Assembly (NCBI RefSeq): GCF_003255815.1
Contig: NC_037668.1
Location: forward strand, 62,430,178-62,494,177
Direction: 5' to 3'
Source of the DNA: Theropithecus gelada
Lineage: Eukaryota; Chordata; Mammalia; Primates; Cercopithecidae
DNA: 64,000 nt
The translations under genes were made by a program, and so were the position numbers. This document shows positions 55,502 to 64,000 of this stretch, piece by piece (the stretch's first letter is position 1; the number at the start of each line of letters is the position of its first letter). The notes under the pieces were generated by a model. That model searched no databases. It had not been told where the DNA came from and saw only the letters and a program-made list of their open reading frames with translations.

Positions 55502-56425
55502 ATATGGCAGGATCCAGTCAGATCGTGTGTCCCAACATCACCTCATTGCAAGATCACGCCTCATTATCCTAGGCTTATAAAACCTGACTCAGTCCCAGCT
55601 CAGGGAGACACTGCTTTGGAAACTACCCCTGGCGTTCTCCTTATTTGTTACATGTAATAAAATCCCCTTGCTAAATCTTTCTTGGTTATGGTCACTGGGT
55701 TGATACCCACCAAGAGACCGAACCCATCCGTGATGTGATGAACGTTACCAACAGAACACTGTAAGGAGGATGAGAAAGGTTCTGCAGTCAAATAAGTCGC
55801 TTGAGAAACACTGGTGAGCTTGGGTTCCTTCATTTCCGGACAGCTCAGAGTCTTTACTATGCCAATGTGCACTGGGAACATCTAGAAGAAATCAACAGCT
55901 TTTCCCTGGTTTATTTGACCATGCAACTCGATTCTCGTGGAGTATTTTGTAGGACTCATGTTCAGCAGATCACACTTAGGCAAACTGATCTAACCTAACC
56001 CCCTGATATTCAGACAGGGAAACTGAGGGACTTTCCTGGTCTCACCAGGTCCCTGGCCTCGTAAGAGTCAGCTCAGGACTCAAGGAAGGGACCAGTTCCC
56101 AGAAAGAGGAAGCAAAGATGGAGGTAGGGACCTGGGCCAAGGAAACTGCTCAGGCGGTGTCCAATCCCTGGTCTGGTGCTGCCTTCCCTGTTCTGTCTGC
56201 TGACATGAGCTCACCACCAGGTGCAGCTGAACAATGCACACTCTCTATGCCTTCAGGTCTCACTTCCACCTTTAGGAAACTCCTTCCAGGAAAGAGGGGG
56301 AAACATCATGGGCTGCACCAGGCGACAGCCCTGCTCCCCAGCTGCCTCCACAGCCAGAGGGAAGGGGCAGGACACTCGGTAATCAGCAGGTGCCAGAGCC
56401 TGGTTGTGAAGCGCGGATGCTGGAG
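55502..56425. other. intergenic, no gene seen
   Basis: Unique sequence. The part near 55570-55800 ('acatgtaataaaatcccctt') may be an LTR-like remnant, but I cannot assign it. Confidence 0.4.
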
Positions 56426-56429
56426 TCCA

Positions 56430-56600
56430 GGCCCGGATCTGCCACATGGCTGTGTGACCTTGAGAAACAATAGTTAATTCTCTGAGCCTCAGTTTCTACA
56501 GCGGAAAAAGAAAACACTGATCAGTTGAGACATTTCAAATGAAAGTATCCAGCAAAGTGTAAAGGATTCTGCAAATGTGGAGAGTTATTGTTACATTGGA
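56430..56600 (-). repeat. MIR SINE
   Basis: 'Ggctgtgtgaccttgagaaa', 'ctctgagcctcagtttctac': reverse MIR core. Confidence 0.8.
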
Positions 56601-56827
56601 CATCAGATATGAAACAAACTTTCCTCTTTTTCCTAACGAGAGATCCTGAAAAAAGATTTATCAGATGGGTTACAGTAACCCTGGGGGCTTCCCTAAAAGG
56701 AGGTGTCTCCTATTTGGTTTAATTTGACAGGGCTGTGGTCTGCCAAGAAACAGAGATAAGACAGCATAACACTGAAGTGTTTATTCTAGAAATATTCACT
56801 GAGTGCTGCTATTGTGCCAGAACTTTG

Positions 56828-56895
56828 CTTAAGTCTCTCTCTCTCTCTCTCTCTCACACACGCACACACACACAATGTACACACGCACACACCAT
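56828..56895. repeat. (CT)n(CA)n microsatellite
   Basis: About ten CT units from 56836, then CA-rich sequence with CG interruptions. Likely length-polymorphic. Confidence 0.95.
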
Positions 56896-56929
56896 GTCAG
56901 CTTGCACCTTCATCTCCACACCCTTTCTC

Positions 56930-57230
56930 TGATGGTCCAGGCTGCCTAGAATGTGCTGCCCTCGCTTCACCTGGTGAATTGCTATTCATCCTTCTCAGTT
57001 CAGCTGAGGCATCACTTCCTCAGGGAAGTCTGCCCAGCCTCTCCTCCCTCCAGGCTAAGTTGGGTGCCTCCTTTGTGCTGCAACCCTGTAGACTGCCATC
57101 ACTCATCCTCCTATCCCAGAGTGACTCTTACCTGTTTGTACACCTGTCCCCTCTAATAGGTTGTGAATGATTTGAAGGCGATGACCCTTGAGCCCAGCCT
57201 GGCTCATACAGGTTGACTGAATGAATATGT
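56930..57230 (+). mobile_element. L2 LINE 3' end
   Basis: 'Agaatgtgctgccctcgctt', 'agctgaggcatcacttcctc' and the final 'ggttgactgaatgaatatg' follow the L2 3' order. Confidence 0.8.
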
Positions 57231-57464
57231 GACCCAGCTTTCAGTTCTCCCTGTTGAGGGAAGCCTCAGATTTTGCCTCCTGCCAATCCTTGAGCCAAGA
57301 TTCCACATGTCTTCATATGTCCCCCCAAGAAAATGCATACCCCAAAGCACCTGAGCACTGAAGGTTTTGTAAGGAAGTCAGAGGTGATGCACACACCACA
57401 GCAAAGCCCCCCAGTATTCAACAGACATGTGTATCCCCCAGTCTCCTTCCTATCAGCAGTAGTC

Positions 57465-58258
57465 CTTGGTGGAAGACAAAATGAGGCCCTCACCCCCAAG
57501 ATGTCCATGTCTTAATCCCAGAACCTGTGAATATGTTAGGTTACATGGCAAAATGGAATTAAGGCTGCAGATGGAATTAAGGTTGTTAATCAGCTGACCT
57601 TAAGACGGGGAGTTTATCCTGGTTTATCAAGGGAGTCAGTAAAAGTATAAGAGGAGGCTGGGTATGGTGGCTCATGCCTGTAATCTCAGCACTTTGGGAG
57701 GCCAAGGAGGGCAGATCGCTTGAACCCAGGAGTTCAAGACCAGCCTGGGCAACATGATGAAACCCCGTCTCTATAAAAAATACAAAAATTAGCCAGGCAT
57801 GGTGACACATGCCTGTAGTTCCAGCTACTTAGGAGGCTGAGGAGAAGGATCGCTTGAGCCCAGGGGGTGGAGGTTGCAGTGAGCTGAGATGGCACCACTG
57901 CACACCAGCCTGGGCAGCAGAGTGAGTGTCTCAAGACAAAAACAAAAAAAAAAAGTGCAAGAGGAAGGGAGAAGTGGAGGTCAGAGTAATGTGATGTCAC
58001 TTGAGCTGGCTTAAAGATGGTGGAAGGGAGCCATGTGCCAAGGAATGTGCGTGGCCTCTAGAAGCTAGAAAGGATAAGAAAACAGGTTCTCCCTTAGAGC
58101 CTAAAGAAAGGATGCAGCTTGCTGACACCTGGATTTTAGCCCAGTAAGATCCACTTCAGAATTCTGGCCTCCAGAACTGTCGGATAATAAATTTCTGTTG
58201 CCTGAGGCCACCACATTTGTGGTAATTTGTTTCAGCAACAATAAGAAACTAATACATC
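57465..58258 (+). mobile_element. MLT1-type LTR (ERVL-MaLR) split by an Alu
   Basis: First half 57465-57655 ('cttaatcccagaacctgtga', 'tatgttaggttacatggcaa'), second half about 57951-58258 ('ggcctctagaagctagaaag', 'cctccagaactgtcggataa', 'gcaacaataagaaactaata'). The two are collinear across the inserted Alu. Confidence 0.85.
57656..57950 (+). mobile_element. Alu, full length, inserted in the MLT1-type LTR
   Basis: 'Ggctgggtatggtggctcat' start. Target duplication AAAAGTATAAGAGGA / AAAAGTGCAAGAGGA at 57641-57655 and 57951-57965. Confidence 0.95.
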
Positions 58259-58384
58259 CTCTTTCTTGCCCTTGCCCCATACCATGCCCAGACTCTCCTG
58301 TCTCAAACAATTCAGTTCTGGCCCAAAACCTGCAGCACATCTCACTCAGTTAAACAAAAGCCCTGCAGTTGCCCAATCTATCAT

Positions 58385-58550
58385 TTTTTTTTTTCTTTTT
58401 TTTAGACACAGAGTCTCACTTTGTTGCCCAGGCTGCAGTGCAGTGGCACAATCATAGCTCGCTGCAGCCTCGAACTCCTGTGCTCAAGGGATCCTCACAC
58501 CTCAGCCTCTCAAAGTGCTGAGATTATAGACATGTGACATGGCACCTGGC
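58385..58550 (-). mobile_element. Alu monomer-like (FLAM/FRAM type), reverse
   Basis: Poly(T), 'agacacagagtctcactttg', then after one arm length directly 'cctctcaaagtgctgagatt' and 'atggcacctggc'. A single arm. Confidence 0.85.
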
Positions 58551-58562
58551 TTACCCTCTTTA

Positions 58563-58564
58563 TT

Positions 58565-58599
<35 letters not shown>

Positions 58600-58865
58600 T
58601 TTTGAGATGGAGTCTCACTCTGTCGCCCAGGCTAGAGTGCACTGGCGCAATCTTGGCCTCTGCCTCCCAGGTTCGACTGACTCCCCTGCCTCAGCCTCCC
58701 GAGTAGCTGGGATTACAGGCATGTGTCACCATGCTCGGCTAATTTGTGTATTTTTAGTGGAAGGAGGTTTCACCATGTTGGCCAGGCTGGTCTCGAACTC
58801 CTGACCTCCGCCCACCTCAGCCTCCCAAAGTGCTGGCATAACAGGCATGAACCACCGCACTCAGC
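58563..58865 (-). mobile_element. Alu, reverse, with (TTTA)n head
   Basis: (ATTT)n tract at about 58560-58602, then 'gagatggagtctcactctgt'. Target duplication TACCCTCTTTAT / TACCCTCTTTAA at 58551-58562 and 58866-58877. Confidence 0.95.
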
Positions 58866-59034
58866 CTACCCTCTTTAAATAAAGAGTTCAGCAACCATTT
58901 GTTGTTACTCAAGGATAACAACAAATGTTGTTACCCCTAGCAACTAGTCAAAGCATCCTTCCCAAGCAGACGGTGTGCTCCCTGAGGGAAGTACTGGTAA
59001 ATGCAATTTTCTCCATCTTATCACTTGTGAAATA

Positions 59035-59275
59035 AGAACACAGCTAACATGTGGGAGTACCTGCAGTGGGCCAGGGACTATTGTTAGTGCTTCGCATGTA
59101 TTAATTTGCTTCACCTTCCCAACAACTCAGTGCAGCAGGTACTGGTATCATCCCCACTATATAGTAGAGGAAACTGAGACACAAGGTGTTCAAACAACTT
59201 GCCCAAGGTCACACAGCTGAGATGGTAATTCAGGCAGTCTGACTCCAGAGTCTGGGCTTTTAATCATCACAGTAG
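59035..59275 (+). repeat. MIR SINE, nearly full length
   Basis: Sense MIR over about 240 bp: 'gggactattgttagtgcttc', 'tagtagaggaaactgagaca', 'cttgcccaaggtcacacagc' and 'aggcagtctgactccagagt'. Confidence 0.92.
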
Positions 59276-59375
59276 AGTCTTCCAGTATACAAGTAAATGA
59301 ATAAATGAAGTGAACGTGGATGCAGGTGTAGACATATACCTATGTGTGCAGATGCTGACAGTCATCACAACAGGT

Positions 59376-59665
59376 CACCTGTGCTTATAATCACAGCACT
59401 CTGGGAGACTGAGGCAGGAAGATGTGCTTAAGCTCAGGAGTTTTAGACCAGCCTGGGCAACATAGCAAGACCCCATCTCTAAAATAATTTAAAATTTAAC
59501 TGGTCATGGTGGCATGTGCCTGTGGTCCCAACTACTTGGGAAGCTGAGGTGGGAGAATGGCTGGAACCCAGGAGATCAAGGATGCAGTGAGCCATGATCA
59601 CACCACAGAACTCCAGCATGGACAACACAGTGAGACCCTGTCTCAAAAAACAACGAAGAAAAAGA
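59376..59665 (+). mobile_element. Alu (old J-like)
   Basis: Head missing; 'tataatcacagcactctggg' to 'gagaccctgtctcaaaaaac'. Diverged. Confidence 0.88.
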
Positions 59666-60867
59666 CAGGGCACCTCCCCTCAAGTTTCTCACAGTCCACC
59701 TGGGGAAGCAGGGGCGAACCGCATCCGCAACCACCCAGAGCTCAGAGAGCTTTTCTGCGCAGAGCTCTGGGAGCAAAGGGAAAGGGCATCTAAATTGGAC
59801 TGGAGTGAGGGGTCAGAGAAGCTTTCTGGAAGAGGTGGCACTGAACCGAGTTTTATGGGGTACATAGATAATCGCTGAGTGAAATGCAGCAAAGGCACTG
59901 GGTCAAAAGACCCTGAGGCCTAAAGGGAAAATACAGGGACAGGACAGGGACACAGAGAGACAGAGAAACACTGACTGCAAATGGTAGAGGCAGAGAAAAA
60001 GCTACAGAGAAAGAGGCAGAAAATAGCTGATTGTGTCGTGAGTGGCTGCTCCCGGCCCAACCTCCCTCCAGTCCTGGGACAGAAAATAGCCTGGCTGACC
60101 CGTAGTGTGCAAAGCATTTCCTGTGCAGCCCTGGGGACCCCTGAGCTGTACTTTCTCAGGGGTGGGGCTGGCTGGAGTCTGGGTGTGAGGGCAGAGAAGG
60201 AGGGGTCAAGCAGTCCAGGGCCTGGATGAATTCTCCAGAGCAAGAGTGGCTGAAGATGGGAAGGCGCTGGTGTGCATATGTCAGGGTCCGTTTCTGCATA
60301 CGGGTGTGCGTGTGCCCTTGTCCGTGCCCATGTGGGCAACTGCACCTCAACTCACCCATGTGGCTAATCCTGGGTTTCCATGTGTCTCTACATGGGCATT
60401 GAAGGCCGGACGGGCACAGCAGGGCACAGTGGCCACCTCCCTATCTTAGGTACTCAGGCAAAGGGCAGCTATGAGCCTTCTTGAGGTTACAAGCCACCTC
60501 CTCTGGGAAGCTACCAGCTTCAGTGTTCCTGGAGCAGCTTCCACTTGATTCCTTATCCCGCCTGGTCCCCAAGGACACCACCTCCATGTATCCCTTTATG
60601 GGTCAATGAACTAGTCCCAACTTTTACTGGGGACTGAGTGATCCAGAAAGAACTTTCTCTGGAGGCCTTTCCTAAGGAACAGGGGGAGGGGTTGGGGGAC
60701 AGTTAGGCCTGGTTCCCAGAACCCAGCACATCTCACTGAGGAGGACACCTCCTTTCAGGAAGCTCTCACACTTCCCAAGTGACTGCTCAATGACTTCAGC
60801 CTAGTCCTTTTCCCCTGCCCCCTTGTGGAGTCCCTGTCCCCACCCCTGAGCCTCCGCCAAGGTTGCT
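59666..60867. other. intergenic, no gene seen
   Basis: Moderately GC-rich unique DNA, with a possible unnamed old repeat near 59790-59880. Open frames lack support. Confidence 0.45.
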
Positions 60868-61165
60868 TTTTTTTTTTTTTTTGAGACAGAGTCTCGCTTT
60901 GTCACCCAGGCTGGAATTCAGTGGTGCAATCTTGGCTCACTGCAAACTCTGCCTCCTGGGTTCAAGCATTTCTCCTGCCTCAGCCTCCTGAGCAGCTGGG
61001 ATTAGAGGCACACACCACCATCCCCGGCTAATTTTTGTATTTTTCGTAGAAATGAGGTTTCACCATGTTGGCCAGGCTGGTCTTCAACTCCTGACCTCAA
61101 GTGATCCACCCACCTGGGCCTCCCAAAGTGCTGGGATTACAGGGCTCACAAAGTGCCAGCCCCCA
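60868..61165 (-). mobile_element. Alu, full length, reverse
   Basis: Poly(T), 'gagacagagtctcgctttgt', ending 'gggattacagggctcacaaa'. Target duplication CCAAGGTTGCTTTTT on both sides (near 60857 and 61166). Confidence 0.93.
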
Positions 61166-61494
61166 AGGTTGCTTTTTAGATTAACTATCTTTAAACCAGC
61201 TCTCCCCATCCTGTCTTTATGCAGTTTGTTATTTTACCCTCTACCCCTGTTAGACTTTTCTTATTCCAACACACGGAGATGGCTTTGAATCTAGAGCACA
61301 GGTCATTCCTATTCGATGGACCTGATTTCAGAAGCATCCTAGCAGTAGCTGCGTGACCACCAACGGGGCTGCCGCAGAAGGACTCCTGCCCGGGAGGGAA
61401 GCTGGGCTTTCATCTGCAGCAGGGCAGATGCACCTGCTGCAGGGGCAGTCCAGGTGAAACATCGGTTTTCAGGATGCCCAAAATGTACATTCTT

Positions 61495-61790
61495 GGGCTG
61501 GGCACAGTGGCTCACGCCTGTAATTCCAACACTTTGAGAGGCCAAGGTGGTGGATCACTTGAAGTCAGGAGTTCGAGACCAGCCTGGCAAACATGGTGAA
61601 ATCCCATCTCTTCTAAAAATACAAAAATTAGCCGGGTATGGTGGCAGGCACTATAATCCCACCTACTCGGGAGGCTGAGGCAGGAGAATTGCTTGAACCC
61701 GGGAGGCAGAGGTTGCAGTTAGCCGAGATCACGCCACTGCACTCCAGCCTGGGCAACAGAGCAAGACTCCATCCCAAAAAAATAAAAGGA
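61495..61790 (+). mobile_element. Alu, full length (AluS-like)
   Basis: 'Gggctgggcacagtggctca' start. Left target sequence 'aatgtacattctt' (61482-61494) finds its partner only after the next Alu, at about 62105-62117. Confidence 0.93.
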
Positions 61791-61792
61791 GG

Positions 61793-62104
61793 GGCCGGGC
61801 GCGGTGGCTTAAGCCTGTAATCCCAGCACTTTGGGAGGCTGAGACGGGTGGATCACGAGGTCAGGAGATCGAGACCATCCTGGCTAACGGGGTGAAACCC
61901 CGTCTCTCCTAAAAAATACAAAAAACTAGCCGGGCAAGGTGGTGGGCGCCTGTAGTCCCAGCTACTCCAGAGGCTGAGGCTGGAGAATGGCATGAACCCG
62001 GGAGGCGGAGCTTGCAGTGAGCTGAGATCTGGCCACTGCACTCCAGCCTGGGCGACAGAGCGAGACTCCGTCTCAAAAAAAAAAAGAAAAGAAAAAGAAA
62101 AAAA
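61793..62104 (+). mobile_element. AluY inserted in or at the tail of the previous Alu
   Basis: 'Ggccgggcgcggtggcttaa' start, GATCTGGCCAC in the right arm (one change from the GATCCGGCCAC variant). It has no separate target duplication in unique DNA, as expected for insertion into a poly(A) tail. Confidence 0.95.
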
Positions 62105-62117
62105 GATGTATATTCTT

Positions 62118-62425
62118 TTGCTCGCCTCCTATGTTGGAGGTTTCCAGCCCACATCTCAGCCAGGATTACCTCTCCATGACCTTTGGTCTCATACCCTGGC
62201 CCATCTAACCACCAGTTAGGATCTTTGATTCCACCACATTTGGACCCATGGAGCTCCTGTGAAAAGTCCATAGAAGAGTTGCTGGGCTGGATGAATGCCA
62301 GCTTCATTGGCCAAGCCATGCCAGGCCTTCCTGGCCTTCAGGGTCTGCTCCCCTACTCCCCTGGTTTCCAAGCAGCTGCACAAATAAGGGGTGCTAGCAT
62401 CCCCGCCTTCCTAATAGGAGAGCAA
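62118..62425. other. intergenic, no gene seen
   Basis: Unique sequence, no supported feature. Confidence 0.4.
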
Positions 62426-62570
62426 TGGAACTAACATTTGTTGAGCACATATCCTGTGTCTCCCTTAATCCACACAACAATCCTTCTAAAAGGACACTGT
62501 AATTCTGATGAAGAAGGGCTTTCCAGATATGGCAAGTCAGGATTCAGAGCCGGGTATATCTGATATGTGG
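62426..62570 (+). repeat. MIR SINE, diverged
   Basis: 'Aacatttgttgagcacatat', 'cacacaacaatccttctaaa' and a degraded 'gatgaagaagggctttcc' match the sense MIR. Confidence 0.7.
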
Positions 62571-63403
62571 AAAGGCCAGCATCTGCTTCTCCCAGCATAT
62601 ATTTACAAGGGGAGGGTCTGATATGGAAGGAGTGTGCAGGGGGCAGGCCTCTGGAGGAGGTCAGGGCCAGATGACCCTTCTCTGGCCCAGCTCCTAGGAC
62701 TAGGGCAGCACCTCAGGAAGAGACAGGGGATCTTCTGGCAGAGGCCAAATAACTTTCTTTCCTGGGGGATTTTGTGAGAGAATGCTCACCAGCTGAGCTG
62801 CTTTGGGGGCCAGTGACAAGGTATGATCTGGATGTGGTAAAAGGAACCTTCTCCCGCCTTCTTCATGGAGCTTCAAATGGCTCCAGTTCAATAAAGACCA
62901 ATGGAAATATGGTGCCACCTGGAACCCGGGCTGTCTGCAAGTTTGAGGGCACCAGGACAGCACTGGACACAGATGGAGTAACGATTCCTCCAGGGGCCCT
63001 ACAGCCCTTCTGTAGCTTGCAAGCCAGGGCCAGTCATGAACTAGCAGCCTGTGCGCACATGAGAGATAGCCCGGGGTCTCTCTGAGTAGGCAGAAGTCTG
63101 GGGTTCTAGAAATGGGGAGGAATATGAGGCAGAAAAAGTAGAACATTAAAGCCAGTGTGATTTCATTTGAATCCACAGGTTGATGAGGTCAGGGAAACTC
63201 ACATCTCGTGCACTTTTAGAGATGGGATCAGAAAGGCCAAGTCACTTGCGGGGGTGGAGCTAATGCCTAGCCTTGGTCTCTCGAGCCTGGCTCTACAGCC
63301 ACATACTTTCCAAGACACCAGGCTACTTGGGCCACTCTTAACACCCGTTTCCAGACCTCACCTCAGTTCCATTTTTAAGGTTAGTGCACTTCTAAGAAAT
63401 GAC
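62571..63403. other. intergenic, no gene seen
   Basis: Unique sequence. Open frames at 62700-63176 (minus) and 62774-63085 (plus) overlap and have no recognisable domain. Confidence 0.45.
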
Positions 63404-63707
63404 CAGCCAGGTGCGGTGGCTCACAGCTGTAATCCCAGCACTTTGGGAGGCCGAGGTGGGTGGATCACTAGGTCAGGAGTTTGAGACCAACCTGACCAAC
63501 ATGATGAAACCCCATCTCTACTAAAAATACAAACATTAGCCAGGCATGGTGGCACGCGCCTGTAATCTCAGCTACTCAGGAGGCTAAGGCAGGGGAATCG
63601 CTTGAACCCAGGAGGCGGAGGTTGCAGTGAGCCGAGATCACACTACATGTTCTGCAGCCTGGGCAACAGAGCAAGACTCCATCTCAAAAAAAAAAAAAGA
63701 AAAGAAA
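63404..63707 (+). mobile_element. Alu, full length
   Basis: 'Gccaggtgcggtggctcaca' start; tail with (AAAAG)n. Imperfect target duplication 'aagaaatgacca' / 'aagaaatcacca'. A short change in the right arm reads 'cactacatgttctgcagcct'. Confidence 0.94.
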
Positions 63708-63714
63708 AGAAAGA

Positions 63715-64000
63715 AATCACCAAAGCAGAGAAGGCTGAGTCCATCCCTGCAAACCCCTGCCCTGCCCAAGAGCAATTGTCACACCTGTTCCTTCTTGGAA
63801 CATCATCTGAGGAACCATGTGCCTTCTCTGGGAACTGTGACCCCAACCACAGGCCATTGCAGAAGCTGCCTCGTCTTACCTAACACGTCTTCTTCCCAGA
63901 CACTATTTAGTAGTCAAGGGACACAAGTACCTGGGCTAGTGTGTCCCTTCTTTAGGATTTTTGGATTTAGAAACCAAATTTGATAGTCAGCCCTCTCCTG
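63715..64000. other. window end, no gene seen
   Basis: Unique sequence, no supported feature. Genes that lie downstream of GJA4 in human (SMIM12, DLGAP3) are not visible. Confidence 0.4.

Noticed and set aside
19706..64000. SMIM12 or DLGAP3, expected downstream of GJA4 in primates
   Set aside because: No matching coding exon, short or long, was recognised. These genes probably lie beyond the window.

Overview
The window is primate genomic DNA, most likely from an Old World monkey. It holds many full-length Alu elements with target-site duplications, plus L1, HAL1, MIR, L2, MaLR LTR and MADE1 copies. Two intact connexin genes lie on the + strand in the order known for human chromosome 1p34-p35. 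The youngest Alus carry GATCCGGCCAC in the right arm, a variant I associate with cercopithecoid AluY lineages. The encoded Cx31 also appears to differ from the human protein at several residues. Species below this level is inference.

Gene part (about 4.9-19.7 kb). GJB3 (connexin 31) has a CpG-rich promoter and a candidate non-coding first exon ending at 5457, a 3.3-kb intron, and one coding exon (CDS 8766-9578) with a poly(A) signal at 10340. GJA4 (connexin 37) follows about 6.5 kb downstream in the same direction. It has a GC-box and TATA-like promoter (16877-16959), a short non-coding exon ending at 17053, a 1.1-kb intron, an intact CDS (18199-19200) and a poly(A) signal at 19681. Both have the usual connexin layout of a non-coding first exon and an intronless coding exon. 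Both proteins are four-pass gap-junction subunits with all six extracellular-loop cysteines. Cx31 works mainly in epidermis, inner ear and placenta, Cx37 mainly in vascular endothelium and oocytes.

Upstream part (1-4.9 kb). No gene is visible. There is a five-unit 62-bp minisatellite, a complete 80-bp MADE1 palindrome, an old L1 3' end, and a second copy of the end of that L1 with its unique flank 1.5 kb away, next to the GJB3 promoter.

Downstream part (19.7-64 kb). I see no protein-coding gene. From 23 to 48 kb it is a dense nest of repeats: Alus of both orientations, a nearly complete MaLR retrovirus-like element (30777-34139, minus), and a long HAL1/L1 block (38-47.9 kb) carrying a young L1PA-type insertion. 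A GC-richer, repeat-poor stretch at 49.4-50.3 kb stands out. From 52 to 64 kb there are L2, MIR, MLT1-like LTR and Alu copies in otherwise unique DNA.

No new gene system is evident. The most unusual signal is a set of short local duplications in direct orientation. Three copies lie 1.2-1.5 kb from their partners, and one of them is embedded inside an Alu. They suggest local template switching. The MADE1 palindrome is a plausible mir-548-type hairpin, and an MIR appears to lie within the GJB3 first exon or promoter.
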